A DNA stretch of 64,000 nucleotides from Limonium bicolor (taxonomy: Eukaryota; Streptophyta; Magnoliopsida; Caryophyllales; Plumbaginaceae). Below are positions 22,608 to 35,154 of the stretch, piece after piece; the first letter of the stretch is position 1, and each line of letters begins with the position of its first letter. Below the pieces are notes generated by a model that searched no databases, had not been told where the DNA came from, and worked only from the letters and a program-made list of their open reading frames with translations. A program made the translations under genes and the position numbers. The stretch lies in assembly GCA_023374045.1 (NCBI GenBank), contig CM041776.1, forward strand, positions 41,050,171 through 41,114,170. The letters are read 5' to 3'.

Positions 22608-25600
22608 GCTGTGCACTCGGAACGGGAGGTATACTGAGTGTCTGCAATAAGGCAGAAGCCGGCAGAGCGGCACAATCCTCACCGGTACCTTTCCAGTGAA
22701 TGGCGTGGATGCATCGATCTTGTTCGACTCTGGAGCCTCACACACATTCATTTCGCTATCATTTGCGAAGAGGCTGGGGTTAGACGGTGAAGAGATGCCA
22801 GACTTCGTGGTTACTCTCCCGTCGGTCGACTAACCGAGGTGCTATTGTTCAAATCAGGGGTGAAGAGTTTCCGATCGACTTGATAGAGTTCGACGGAGGG
22901 CTTTGATGTGATTGTCGGGATGAACTGGTTGGAGCGGTACAAGGGCAGAATCCTGTGTGCCGAGCAGCATCGACTGCTTCTTCGGAGTCCATCTGGGGTA
23001 CCAGATCCTCCCCAGGGAGGCCCTCGAACAGATCATCACCGCCATGGCTATGTATCACGAGTTACGACGAGGGAGTGATGTATACCAGGCAGATAGACCC
23101 GGAGTTTAGCCCAGAAAGACCCTGTGTCGAGCCAGTGTGCGGGTAGTCCTAGGTAGTGAAGCGTTTCCGAGTGATTTCCTAAGGAACTGAGGGCGGCCAG
23201 CACGAGAGGTCGGAGGAGATTGCTAGTTCCCAACAGCCCCGAAAGCGAAAGATGTATGGTCAGAAGAGATGACAGAGCTCAAGGAGCAGCTGAGAGACCT
23301 ACTCGACAAGGGCTTTATTATCGTGGTGTCACCATGGGGAGCGCCGGTCCTCCGTGAAGAAGAAGACGGAGGCTCCGCGGTTGATTATCGGGAGCTGAAT
23401 GGTTACGGTAGAACCGTTACCCTTACCACGCATCGACGATCTATTTGATCAGCTGAGGGGAGCATCAGTATTCTCCAAGATAGACTTACGTTCCGGTACC
23501 ACAGATTGCCAAGACAGTGATATCGAAAAGACAGCTTTCAGAACTAGGTATGGGCATTATGAGTTCACAGTTATGCCGTTTGGCTTGTCAAATGCACCAG
23601 CAAAGTTCATGGACTTAATGAACCGTTTGTTCCAAGATCAGTTGGACAAATCAGTGGTAGTCTTCATCGATGACATACTTGTATTCGAAATCGAGAGGTG
23701 AGCATGAAAGCCACCTGAGAGATGTATTGCAGACATTGAGAAAGAATCAGCTGTATGCTAAATTTTCTAAGTGTGAATTTGGTTGAATCAAGTGTCCTTC
23801 CTGGGACACGTGATTTCTGAGGCCGGATCGCTGTTGATCCGGCGAAGATAGATGCAGTGCGCACCTGGCCTAGGCCGAAGACAGTTACCGACATCAGGAG
23901 CTTCCTCGGTCTGGCAGGTATTATAGGAGATTTGTGAAGGACTTCTCCAGTGTCTCGAAGCCGAGACTTCCTTGATGAAAAAGGATGCACCGTTCGAGTG
24001 GACAGTCGACTGTGAGAGAGCTTTCACGAGTCTCAAGGATGCTCTGACATCTGCACCGGTTCTGACATTACCAGACGGTCCAGATGGTTTGAGGTCTATT
24101 GCGACGCATCAGGCAGGGGTATGGGTTGTGTGTTGATGCAACACGGGAAGGTCGTGGCTTACGCCTCCCGACAGCTGAAGAAGCATGAGGAGAACTACCC
24201 TACCCACGATTTAGAATTGGGGGCCATTGTCTTCGCACTGAAGATATGGCGACATCATTTGTATGGGGTAAGCGTGACAATCTATTCTGACCACAAGAGT
24301 TTGAAATACTTGTTCACTCAGAAAGAGTTGAACATGAGGCAGAGGAGGTGGGTTGAATTCTTAAATGATTATGACATCAATTTACAGTACAAGGAGGGTA
24401 AGGCAAACGTGGTAGCTGACGCATTGAGTCGCCGAGCACACTCTCTCCATTCGCTAGTCTCTCATACTGGCTTGGTTGAAGAGGTGCGGGAGTGCTCAGA
24501 TGACGGATCAGTATATGGTGGAGATTAGACAGAAGCTTATTGATGGCACATTCGAGGGTCAGAAGTACGACTTCAGACTCCACGATGATGACCTGATTAG
24601 GCTCAATGGCAGATTGTGTATACCGAGGAGTAGCGCTGAGCTGAAGGAGCGCATACTGAGTGAATCCCATTGTTCTACGACATCGATTCACCCGGAGCTT
24701 CAAAGATGTATAAAGGTATGAAAAGATATTTTTGGTGGACTGGAATGAAAAAGGATGTGAATGACTATGTGTTGAGGTGTCTCACTTGTCAGAAGGTCAA
24801 GTTTGAGCACCGACGGCCTGGTGGTATGGTGCAGCCAATGCCAGTGCCGGAGTGGAAGTTCCATGATATATCTATGGACTTCGTGGTAGGGCTTCCGCCT
24901 ACAAGGGGAGGTCTGAATATGATTTGGGTTGTGGTAGACCGACTGACCAAGGTGGCTCGATTCATACCGATGAAGGACACCTGGAAGTGGCTAAGCTTGC
25001 AGAGCTCTTCGACAAAGAGATTGTAAGACATCATGGGGTTCTGAAAACGATTGTATCCGACAGAGATACCAGATTCCTATCCAGATATGGAAGTCCACAC
25101 GAGAGGCACTGGGTACTGAACTGAAATTGAGTACAGCGTTTCACCCACAGACCGATGGTCAGAGTGAGCGCACTATTCAGACACTTGAGGATATGCTACG
25201 TGCATGTGCACTTGACTTTCAGACCAGCTGGATTGATAAGTTACATCTGATCGAGTTCAGTTACAACAACAGTCTATCATGCATCGATCAAGATGTCTCC
25301 CTTCCAGGCATTGTACGGGACCATGCCGCACGCCATTATGCTGGGATGAGTCGAGTGAGACGGTCATTATAGGACCAGAGTATCTTGAGCAAGTTCAGGC
25401 AGAAGTTCGCCAGATCAGGGCTAATATGAAAGCAGCTCAGGATAGACAGAAGTCGTACGCAGATGTGCGCCGACGTGACCTGGAGTTCGCCGTGGGCGAT
25501 CAGGTATTTTGAGAGTATCCCCCATGAAGGGAGTATTTCGCTTTGGCCAGAAGGGCAAGTTGAGCCCGAAGTATGTAGGTCCTTATGTTGTGACGGAGCG

Positions 25601-25911
25601 GATCGGCCCGGTAGCTTATAGACTTGACTTACCCGCCGAGCTGGGCAAGGTACATGATGTATTTCATGTGTCCCAGTTGAAGAAGTATATGTCTCATCCG
25701 TCTCATGTGCTTCAGCCTGAAAGGCTAACTTTAGAGCCGACCATGCGATCAGTGGAGACTCCGGTACGGATTCTGGACACTAAGACTCGAGACACTCGCC
25801 ATAAGTCGTGAGACTGGTGAAGGTTCTCTGGTCTAACCAGGACGTTGAGGAGGCCACTTGGGAGCTGGAAGATAGATGAAGGCGAAGTACCCGTCGTTGT
25901 TTACTTCTTAG
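22608..25911 (+). pseudogene. pol: Element B pol, multiple frameshifts
   Basis: Domains in order: protease with LFDSGAS near 22725; RT from about 23270 ([39 protein letters not shown] near 23660); RNase H about 24090-24430 ([31 protein letters not shown]); integrase zinc finger about 24670-24800 (CLTCQKVKFEHR), core 24860-25200 (DFVVGLPPTRGG, SDRDTRF, FHPQTDGQSERT) and GPY region about 25510-25680; chromodomain-like end VKVLWSNQDVEEATWELED. Around ten single-base frame changes interrupt it. The probable original stop is the TAG at 25909. Confidence 0.88.
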
Positions 25912-26201
25912 TGTTTGTATGTATAGGGTACGGGGCGTACCCCTTTTAAGGGGGTAGAGCCGTTTCGGTTATGGTTGTGTACGACATGTATATGTATACA
26001 TTGTCTATGTTATGTTACAGACCGTTGTGTCTGAATGGTATTATGTGTTTGGACCTCGAGTCCGTGGGGGTGTAAGTATGATGGTTGTGTTGGTAACGAT
26101 GTTTTGGAAGTGTGGTGTTATAAGATGTTTCCCGTGTTCTAATATTAAGATATGTGGGAAGTATGAACTTTGGGGACAAAGTTCTTTTAAGGGGGGTAGA
26201 T
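25912..26201 (+). other. 3' untranslated region and polypurine tract of element B
   Basis: Non-coding. It includes a GTACCCCTTTTAAGGGGGTA palindrome near 25936-25960, also present at 37-58 in element A, and ends in the polypurine tract AAGGGGGGTAGA (26189-26200) just before the 3' LTR. Confidence 0.85.
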
Positions 26202-29200
26202 TGAAATACCCCAAACCTTGGTATGTTGGTTAAACATTAAAACAGATTTATTAAGACTAAAAAGAGTCTTAAAAACACTAGTAAACAAATTTAAACAAAA
26301 GCAAACACAAAATGTGCTTTAAAGTCAATAAGAGCTAAAATGTGCTCTAAGCTTGGAATAGGCTTGGGTAAGACCTAATGAACTTACCAAGACCTTATAT
26401 ATGTATTAATGAACATATTAAATCAATTACCAAAGAAAACCAAGCTTGAAAACAAGTTAAAACACAAAATGTGCTTTAAGAAGTCTTAAAGCACATTTTT
26501 GAAAAATTGTCTTGTAAATGGGTTGAGTGGCTAAATGTCCATCATTACTCTTAAACATATATGTGTACTATATAGTATCACATTTGGGTGGCTATATTAA
26601 TGGGAAATCAAAAATTTCACTTCTAAGTGCCTTGTTTAGGTGAATAGTGATTTTTATAAGCTAGTTTATAACATATGTGTATTAAGTAATTAAATTGACA
26701 AACAAAGACTAGAATACCTCATTTAATATAAGGGGCCGGTTTTCTAAGTGTGGTGACTCACCACTCTTAGTTGGTATATTAAGTAAGTAAAGAAAACTAA
26801 TTAAACTTACTTTTTACTTTATTACTACAAATATCTTCTTAAAGTAAATTCTATCTCATTCTCTCTTTGCTTTCCTTCATTTCCCACGGTCACAATCTTC
26901 TTCCCCTTCCTTCTTGCTGTTCTCTCTCGGTGATACCACTACCACCATGGAAACTCCACCTTTGACCTCTTGCTAAATCAAGCTCACTTGTCCAAATCAA
27001 ATTCTAAGACCACCAATCTCTTCCTCTCATCAAGCTCTTCATTCCTATCTTCTCAAAACTCCAAGAGCCCCATTTTGGTGCCAAGGTGTTCCACCATTGA
27101 AGGAGCTTGAGCTTGTATTTTGACATATATTACTCTCCTTTGCTTCTAGGTAAGGAATCTCAAAGAAAAAATGTTTTCTCCATGTTCTTACCTTGACCGA
27201 AAATACACATTGATATAGCTCTTTGTGTGACCTTGTTCTAGCTTCATTTCAACTCTTCATGGACTAGGTGGAGTCCTCTCTTGTTATATATCCAAACACT
27301 CTTCAAAGATCAAGGTAAAACAACTACATTAATGTTTTGAAACAATGTAAAATTAGGGTTTACAATGAGATGAAGCTTAAAGCTTGAATACTCATTATGG
27401 TGTTGTATATTGTTTAGAGCTTGAAAGGAATCAAAATACCATACGGTTTTGTAAGGAAACAAGAAGGAAGTGTTTGGAAAAGAGGTAAATCTACTAACCA
27501 AATGTGGTTAATTCCTTAGGAGAAATGAGCTTATAAATGTTTATTAAAACTACCTAAAGAGCAAATGGTGAATGACTTGTAAGTGTTCTCAAGGATTAGT
27601 AAAAAGGCTATATGTGGGTTGCGTGTATTTGCAGGGTAAAGGCAAATATATATTGTGGGAATTCTGTTTATTGACTTTCTGCATCTTAAGGGCTTAAGAG
27701 CCATGCATTTTAAGGGACTAAGTGCCATGCAATTTATAATTATGCACTATATTGTAATGTAGTGTGAATTTGTGGAAGTTGTGAATGAGAGTGTTCTTGG
27801 CGATTCTAGATGTTCTTGTGTGTTAATGGAGAAAGCAAGTGTTTAGGCTTAGTAATGTTCTAGGGAATCCATGTCAAAATTTAGGTAAGAAGTAAGAAGT
27901 TCTAAGTTTACATGAGGTTTGGTGAGTTAGAAAATTTAGGAAATGAATAGGGAGTTCATGATGTTTTAAAGGAATTTTGATGAACTAGGAAGTACTCTAG
28001 AGTGTAATAAGGACTTAGGCATGATCTTGAGATTTAGTAAGTACCAAAGTCACTTGGGACTTAGGTAAATACCTAGGCAAACTTTGGTAAAATAAGGAGA
28101 AGTGTACACTAGAAAAGAGTTTCAAGAAGGATATAAGGAATTAGTTGTGAGAGATGATGCTTGGGAGATGATGTTAAAATAAGGAGAAAGCTTTTGGGAT
28201 AGTAGTTATCGTAGGTATGAAACACCACTTGAAAAACTAGGAGAAAACATTGTAAGTGTTAGGAATTTTGTGAAGATAGAAGTAAAGGCTTAAGGAATTA
28301 GAAATGAGTTTTATGAGTGTTTAAGGATGTCTTAAGTTGTGTTTGAAGTGCCCAAATGAGGTTAGGGGGTGTTAGGTTATATGGGGTGAAGTTTGGAGTT
28401 GAATGTAAAAAGGAAAACAAAGATTTGGGGCAGACCGGACTTGCGACACGGACTTGCAAGTTCGGTCGGGCCCAGTTTACCTGCGAGAATTGGCTTCTGG
28501 AATGGACCGACCTTGACGGACCGGACTTGCAAGGTCGGTCGGGCTTGTAATTGTGTACGGATTGAGTTACTGGAATCGACCGGACATAGGACCGGACTTG
28601 GCAAGTCCGGTCGGGCTAAATTTTCAAGGGGGAGAAGAAACTCTCAGGAATAGACCGGACATGCGACCGGACTTTCAAGGTCGGTCGGAGTAGAAAATTT
28701 TGACGGAAATATGTTCTGGAATCGACCGGACATGGACAAGTCCGGTCGGCAAGTCCGGTCGGACCTAAACTTGTAAAAAAAAAACAGAAAAGAATGTGAC
28801 TTATGTAGTTAACCCTAGGGTGTGTAATGAAGGTAACCTAGGGTAAGATAGACATTTAAAACATGTCATACAATCATGTTGAATATTAGTAAGTGTGAAG
28901 TTAAATAAATAATTAACCGACGTTACTAATGTGTATAGGATTCTCTCAAGGTGGAAACGAAACGAGGCAAGGACCAAGGTATGGTTTTCTTGCAGTCTGT
29001 TGCCTACCGGTTTACACGGCTTGGTGTTGTTTGTTTTTTGTTTCTGTGTGTTACGACCTTATAAGACTAAGGCATGAAAAGAGTTTACAGTTGTTATATT
29101 TAAGATGTTGTAAAGTTGTGACTCCTTCCCTTGGTTGTCTAACAAGACCTAAATGTTTGCTTGTTGTGACTTAACAAAATATTGTGTGATCACTAACAAG

Positions 29201-30134
29201 TGCTAATCGGGGGAGTGAGGAGTCCGGTTGTTCCGGCCACGCGTGTGATGGATGGGGGTCGATATCATATCCGGTTCGGCTCTCTTGGTGTATGTATAGG
29301 TGGTATTCCAATTTGGTTTCTACCTTCCCTTAGCTTATCCAAAGCTAGTTACTGACTCACGTCGGGCCATAGGGGCATACGTATGTTATTTCGGTGTGCT
29401 TGGGATTACTATATCTGACACACCTTGGGTACAAGTTAACCGTTCTTTATAACTGGACGGTAACGAGGTTGGTAACGAGCTTAACATGGGATTGGTAAAA
29501 ATCTCTAGGCTCACATGGTATACTAACTATGGTGGAAGGTTCCTTGTGAGGACCGACTTTATGGTGTTATGTATCATTATGATGCTATGCAAATTTCCCT
29601 TGCTATGCTATGGTGTATATATATATGTTGGTTGTTCTAAAAAGAATGCCATGTTATTATGACAATTGGTTGCGCGTATCCCGGTAGCCGATGGGCTGCG
29701 CGTTAGCCATACCAGCAAAGGTTGCTGACCCCCTCGGGGGCTCCATATTTTATTGCAGGATGAGGATCGAAGAAGCAGAGTGGCTCTAGGTCCTAGGTCG
29801 TTGATGTACTTTTGTCTATGTTGGTTGTTGAGCCCGGGATGCGCCTGTGCTCCAAGGCATTACATTTTGGTACCGTTGTTAAACAGTGGTGGATGATTAT
29901 GGTTGTAGGGTGTATTGTAAATTAAATACTCGGTATGGTTGGTTATGTTTATATATGGATGTTAGATTCTATGCTCGGGAGTCTGATCATCAGACCGATA
30001 CTCTTGTATTTATTCTGCCTAGTTAACCACGTGGGTGGTTAACGGCGTTGTGACACCAAAGCGTTAGTTATTGTTTGGTTGGTTATTTCCGCTGCGATTT
30101 CGGTAGTTGTTAGGAGCGTTGTAGGGGTGTTACA
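26202..30134 (+). repeat. 3' LTR of element B
   Basis: TGAAATACCCC ... GGGGTGTTACA, 3933 bp, a near-copy of the 5' LTR. The differences are mostly single-base gains and losses, with few substitutions. It repeats all landmarks: donor-like AAG/GTAAAA at 27314, hairpin array at 28433-28770 and hairpin-AG module at 29722-29758. Confidence 0.96.
28433..28770. repeat. Hairpin tandem array in 3' LTR of element B
   Basis: Five units matching those of the 5' LTR. Small differences include an inserted CA in the first unit and a fuller GACAAGTCCGGTCGG in the last. Confidence 0.93.
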
Positions 30135-33100
30135 CCTCTGAATAGCATCGCTTTCTCCTTCCTCTTCCATTATGCAGTGACTGATCAGAAAAAGTAAAAG
30201 AAAAACAGAGAACAAGAAGTTCCCAACTCTCGGGTGACAAGCTTCTGTTCCTATTCAGATGCCCATGACTCCCTTACTCCCTTGCTATCTTCTGTATGCA
30301 GTAATGTCATCTTTTGTTTTCTTTTCCATGCATCTAGCCAGATAGACCGTGAGTGGTTACACCTTGTGTTTCGACTTTATTCTCATTGGGTTCAAGCTGC
30401 TACAGACATGTTTGTCTCGACACCAGAATCCAAGCTCCATTGCACGTTACCAGCACTTTGACTCGATAGTAGTAATAGTATACAGACAAGGGGGAACCAC
30501 CACAACAGTAAAGCAAGAACAAATTCATTTATTTAGTACGACAGGCATTACCCCTCCTCTGTATTGATTTCAAAATCCACAAATAGCAACAAGAGAGATT
30601 TAGCCCCTTATTCCTTTCTGTTCCGTATCGCACGCCCTGGGCAATACCAAAGAAAAACAGAAACAAGATAACATCAAACTGGTCCTCGAGCAGCGACAAC
30701 CCAAACTCCCAAATATTTCCTTCCTCATTCCCTCTGTTCCATGCGGCCATTGAAACAAAGAAAAAAAAACCGACCGACAACAATATTCACCATATCAGTA
30801 GCTTTTTCTCCTTTCCAAGATGGCACTAACTACCTTACTCTTTCTCTTCAACTAATGACTGAGCAACAGCCCCTGTTATTACACAAGAAGCTCGGTAACT
30901 ATCTTCTTTTCCTTTCTGTTCCCGAGCTCCAGCAAAGACGTCCACTAGCCCCGCCTGCCTTGGTCTCGCACAGAGGGTAACCAGAGCATTAGCAACAAGC
31001 CATGAAATAGAGCAGCAACACTGAAGAAGAAAAGAAAACTGTAACCTCTTCCCCCCCTCAGTTTTATCCAGTAGCCAACACACCAAGGGGAAACCCGTGG
31101 GCTACAACTGCGACGCCCAGGAGCAACATCACCAAGGAGAAGATAGTTTCCACTATGGAGGGAGTTCTCTTCTCAGTAGTTAACACTGTAACAAATACTC
31201 ACTTCCCTTCCCACCTTGGCGAAAGCGACAGGAGCAGCAGCAGACTGCCTCCTTCTTTATGCTTCACGTTCTCCATCTTCCCCATGCGACATAAGCAGCA
31301 ACAACAGTGGAAGGAGAACCCCACTAACCTCTCATCATTTCCACTACAACTCAAGGGCAGAACATCGCTGCATTGCCTCCCTTCTTTAGCCCCTTTTCAT
31401 GCAAGTATGGAAGTCCTCCTCTGGCTGTTGACTATCCTCGAGTGCCCCAAAGCCCCAGCAAGAACCAAGGTAAGATCCATCTTTTAAGCACTTAACAATC
31501 GTGCTTAATAACCTTCCAAAGTAGCTAGCTTGATGGTGACTAATCAGAACCATTTCTTGGTAGATGACACCCGCATGGAAGGGGAAACCCCCAGCAAAGT
31601 GCTGACGTAAAGTGAGGCAAACATTGAGGAGAATACCGAGCTTGGAAGTGGTAAATCTTCCACTAAACTTCTAGAGATCTTGTAATGGTTAGACAACCTT
31701 GTACAAAAATCTTACGGTGATATATCTATACATTCATAGCCTGAGGAAGAAGGTTTAGCTGATGAGGAATTATTGAGGCAGGAGAAAATTCTCCTTGGTG
31801 GTTTAAGGCAAGGTAATTATCTTAATACCCGTACTTAATGCCTTAAAAGGGATATTAGTTGAATACTGTTGCGGGGCTGAAAATAATAAGCGAGTAATGG
31901 TGTTGATTGGAGTTGATAATGGACAAGAAATGAGTATATACATACGGAATTAAATTTGACAATGTAGTGATAACGTATGAATATATATATAGATATGTAT
32001 ATGTGTGTAATGAAGATGATAATCTGCCATTAAATTACGATACTATGCTTTGGGTGAAGTACTTAAGTATAAATGGCTTATAAAGTTATATTATAACGTA
32101 AATATGGGAGGAAATTAATCTGGAAGATTTTTGTAAAATTCTGGATGTAACCGTGGTTGTATCATAATTCTAGGGACATTTTAATGTCATTCTAAGACAA
32201 TTATTATGCTGTTTTTAAGGCCATATATTTAGGCCATGGCATTATAATTATTTGAAATTCAAATAGCCGTTAATAAATTGTAGGATGATCTATAAGGCTA
32301 TATAAATTTCTGGTGAGAAAACCATCATTCTAGCAATTATAACTACTCGGGAACATCTAATATATATATAGGCATATTTATAAGCTTATATTATGACTTA
32401 AATGAATTTTTAAACCTTGTGAAAATACCTTATATAAATAAATAAATCATAAATGGGGTCTAAATGTAGGAAACAAAAAAATATAGTATACAAATAACAA
32501 TTGTAACCGAGAGGGATGATTCTTTGGGATTTTTATAAGTATAAATATGAATTTTATAAATTAGGGGTAAATTGTAAAACTAGGAAACTATGGGGGTATC
32601 TTCGTAAATACTATCAAATTGGTCAAAGAGTAATTTAAGTGGTCAACCTTGACCACCTATGGAAGTTGACCAAAATAAAATGATAAGGATAATTATTCTA
32701 AGTATTTAAATTAATATTAAGTCAAAAAGAATAACAAAAATTAATATTATGGGAGTATATGTAATTATCGAAATTTTTGGGCATAAATGGAGATTTTAAT
32801 ATTTGAAGGGATTAGTATATAATCCTAAAAAGGTTTTGGGAATTTACCAAATGATATAAATTAATTCAGGGGTATAATATAAGGGTTAATTTATTAAAGT
32901 GTGGTTATAAAATAATAGGGGTGATGATTAATGAGGTAAACAATATAACGAGATTATGTTACGATCAGCGGGAACGTAAATGTAACGACAATGTAAACAT
33001 CCTCGGGGTTAAATAAAAGTCTAAGGTTAATACTTGGAAAGGTTCTAAGGGACTAGTATAAGTTGAACACCCAAAATTACCTAAGGAATAACACCCGATA

Positions 33101-33434
33101 AAATGGAATAAACTGGGAAATATCACTACGGTCGTCGCATGCAATCATAAACTGACAAGTTGTTTAATTAACTCTAGGGTCGTAACGAACGCCAACCGGG
33201 ACACCGTGTGTGAGACAACGTTTGAGTAGGAACCAGGTATGGACATGTGTGGTTCGTATGTTGCCGTGTTACACGGCTTGTGTGCTGTGTGCTTTTGTTG
33301 ATAATGACTATAAGACTATAGCATGAAATTGGATTGCTTCTTGTGGCTTGCTTATATGCTTTTTATATATCCTTGTGGCATATTACTTGCGCGCACACAG
33401 TAGTTTAATCCCTTTCTCGTTTATGGAACTTGAG

Positions 33435-33720
33435 ACGAACGACTACGAACTATGAAAACAAAGAAAAACTCTATAAGGGGAACTCCTCTCTAAACCATGA
33501 GGACTACCATGACACCCACTATGGTGTCTATTCATTAATGATAAAGAAGAGTAAGTCTCCTTTGGTGAGACATGACGAACCACGTAAACAAAACAAAAAG
33601 AACTATACAAAGAGAAAACTCCTCTCTAACTATAGAGGACCGCTAATGACACCCACTATGGTGTCGAGATTATAATGATAATGAAATGAAAAGTACCAAC
33701 TGGTGAAACACGAGAACAAC
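33435..33720. repeat. Two-copy tandem repeat of about 130 bp in LTR C
   Basis: Both copies share AACTCCTCTCTAA and GACACCCACTATGGTGTC, the latter an imperfect palindrome, with diverged flanks. Confidence 0.75.
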
Positions 33721-33843
33721 CCGGGAAGATAACAGCTCGGGCCGCGCGGTATGGATGATCGGGAGTTGGTATCTGCATCAGATCCTTCGACCGTCTATGG
33801 TGGAATATATTTTGGGGATCCCAGGGTGACCCCACTTTCTCAG

Positions 33844-34075
33844 CACATCCCGGAGTCCAGAGGTGACTTCCGCTTTCTCGACCCTGGGTGTCGGGAATGG
33901 GGGAGTGACAAATTGGTGAAGCACATCCCGGAGTCCAGAGGTGACTTCCGCTTTCTCGACCCTGGGTGTCGGGAATGGGGGAGTGACAAATTGGTGAAGC
34001 TTATCCTGGAGTCTAGAGGTGACTCCGCTTTCTCGACCCTGGGTGTCAGGAATGGGGGACTAGCTATGGAAGAGA
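33844..34075 (+). repeat. 78-bp tandem repeat, three copies, in LTR C
   Basis: Copies begin at 33844, 33922 and 34000. The first two are almost identical and the third is slightly diverged. The unit is a multiple of three and open on the plus strand (HIPESRGDFRFLDPGCREW ...), but the complementary strand is open too and no domain is recognised. Confidence 0.9.
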
Positions 34076-34097
34076 CGTCCTCCAACGTGCGGTGATA

Positions 34098-34370
34098 AAA
34101 GAATTCACAAGTAACCCTTGAAGAAACAAGGAATGATTAGCACCTACATAATAAAGCCTCGGGATCTAATCTATATCCCCTGACTCGGTGTGCCAGAGAA
34201 TAGAGGAAAAACATGTGTAACGAGACCAAGCAAATAAGAAAATTCACAAATGTGATCATTTAAGAAACAAGGAATGAATAGCACCTACATTATAAAGTCT
34301 CGGGATCCAACCTACATCCCCCGAACTCGGTGCAAGAGAAGAAAGGAAAACATATGTAATGAGAACAAGA
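34098..34370. repeat. Two-copy tandem repeat of about 137 bp in LTR C
   Basis: Each copy contains AAACAAGGAATGA, AGCACCTACAT and CTCGGGATC in the same order, with moderate divergence. Confidence 0.8.
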
Positions 34371-34740
34371 AAACAATACGCAATCTCTTGAATGGTCCCA
34401 TAGCGAGGATCGACGGTATAATGTACCTACGCACACGTCCTATAATTACCTGACTGTTGTTGCTACACTAGCAGCTTATTGTGCTGGACTGCGTGTTTGA
34501 CATTGTTATGCTACTGGCAAGTTGGGCTTGGTTGCTTATTGATATTGCTGTGCTACTTGCAAGATGTGCTTGGTTGCTTGCTGATATTGCTATGCTACCG
34601 ATGAGTGTGTATGATATCATGATGTACTGATGTGTGCTTTGCTGCTTTATCATAGCATGTAAAATTGACTTAATAATATTCGACCAATTAGTCGTGTGGC
34701 CCGGTAACATACGGGCTTCACACGTTCATACTCAGCATAG

Positions 34741-34774
34741 TTTGCTGAGTCCTTTACACCCAATTTTTTTTCAG
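34741..34774 (+). promoter_or_regulatory. Acceptor-like module in LTR C
   Basis: TTTGCTGAGTCC then a long T-run and TCAG/GTCTTG. The stem part is weaker than in A, B and G. Confidence 0.45.
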
Positions 34775-35154
34775 GTCTTGTGCCAGACGATAACAGAGCG
34801 TAGGCGGGATGGCTACCATGGGGGTAGTCCATCAAGGCATGACTTTTAAGTTTGTAGTGGCATGTGTAATATATGGGTGTTATAAAACCAAGATGTAATT
34901 CTTAGTCTATGATTTGGTAAATTTGTTGTAGACACTCGGAACTTGGGACTTGTACTATATGTTGTATATGGGTTTTGATAGAGGGCTGTTTCCAGTCATT
35001 AAGACAGTAACTTGGAGTTGGTATTGTGGTCTGTCAACCACATGGGTGGTTGGCATCTGTGACACCCGGATGAAGTTGGAAACCGCTGCGTAGACATCTC
35101 GTATCCCCGTTAGGCTCGTCGTTTAATTATGATTGGAATTCGGGGGTGTTACAC

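Larger units (their letters stand above)
15928..30139 (+). mobile_element. Ty3/Gypsy chromovirus element B, structurally complete, nested in LTR C
   Basis: Complete plus-strand element at 15933-30134 (14.2 kb) bounded by a perfect 5-bp duplication CCTCT (15928-15932 and 30135-30139). It has two LTRs of 3939 and 3933 bp, a primer binding site, spliced gag, AlkB, pol and a polypurine tract. It belongs to the same family as element A: gag exon structure, AlkB, PBS hairpin and LTR hairpin array are shared. Its AlkB and pol carry many single-base frameshifts, so this copy looks non-autonomous unless these are sequence errors. Confidence 0.96.
30140..35154 (+). repeat. LTR C, second part
   Basis: Continuation of LTR C after element B, ending GGGGGTGTTACA at 35154. 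The first 1.3 kb is a pyrimidine-rich leader-like part with a donor-like AAG/GTAAGA at 31469. Then comes AT-rich non-coding DNA (31800-33060), tandem repeats (33435-34370), a GCTATGC/TTGCTTGG-rich 46-bp repeat (34500-34590) and the module TTTGCTGAGTCC ... TTTTTTTTCAG/G (34741-34774). Open frames at 30234-31487 have no recognised domain and are probably chance frames in leader sequence. Confidence 0.75.

Noticed and set aside
30234..31487. Host exon-like frames after element B
   Set aside because: The stretch lies within LTR C between its two ends, is leader-like in composition and shows no recognisable domain.
33751..34095. Possible repeat protein from the 78-bp units in LTR C
   Set aside because: The frame exists because the unit length is a multiple of three; the opposite strand is open as well and the array lies inside an LTR.
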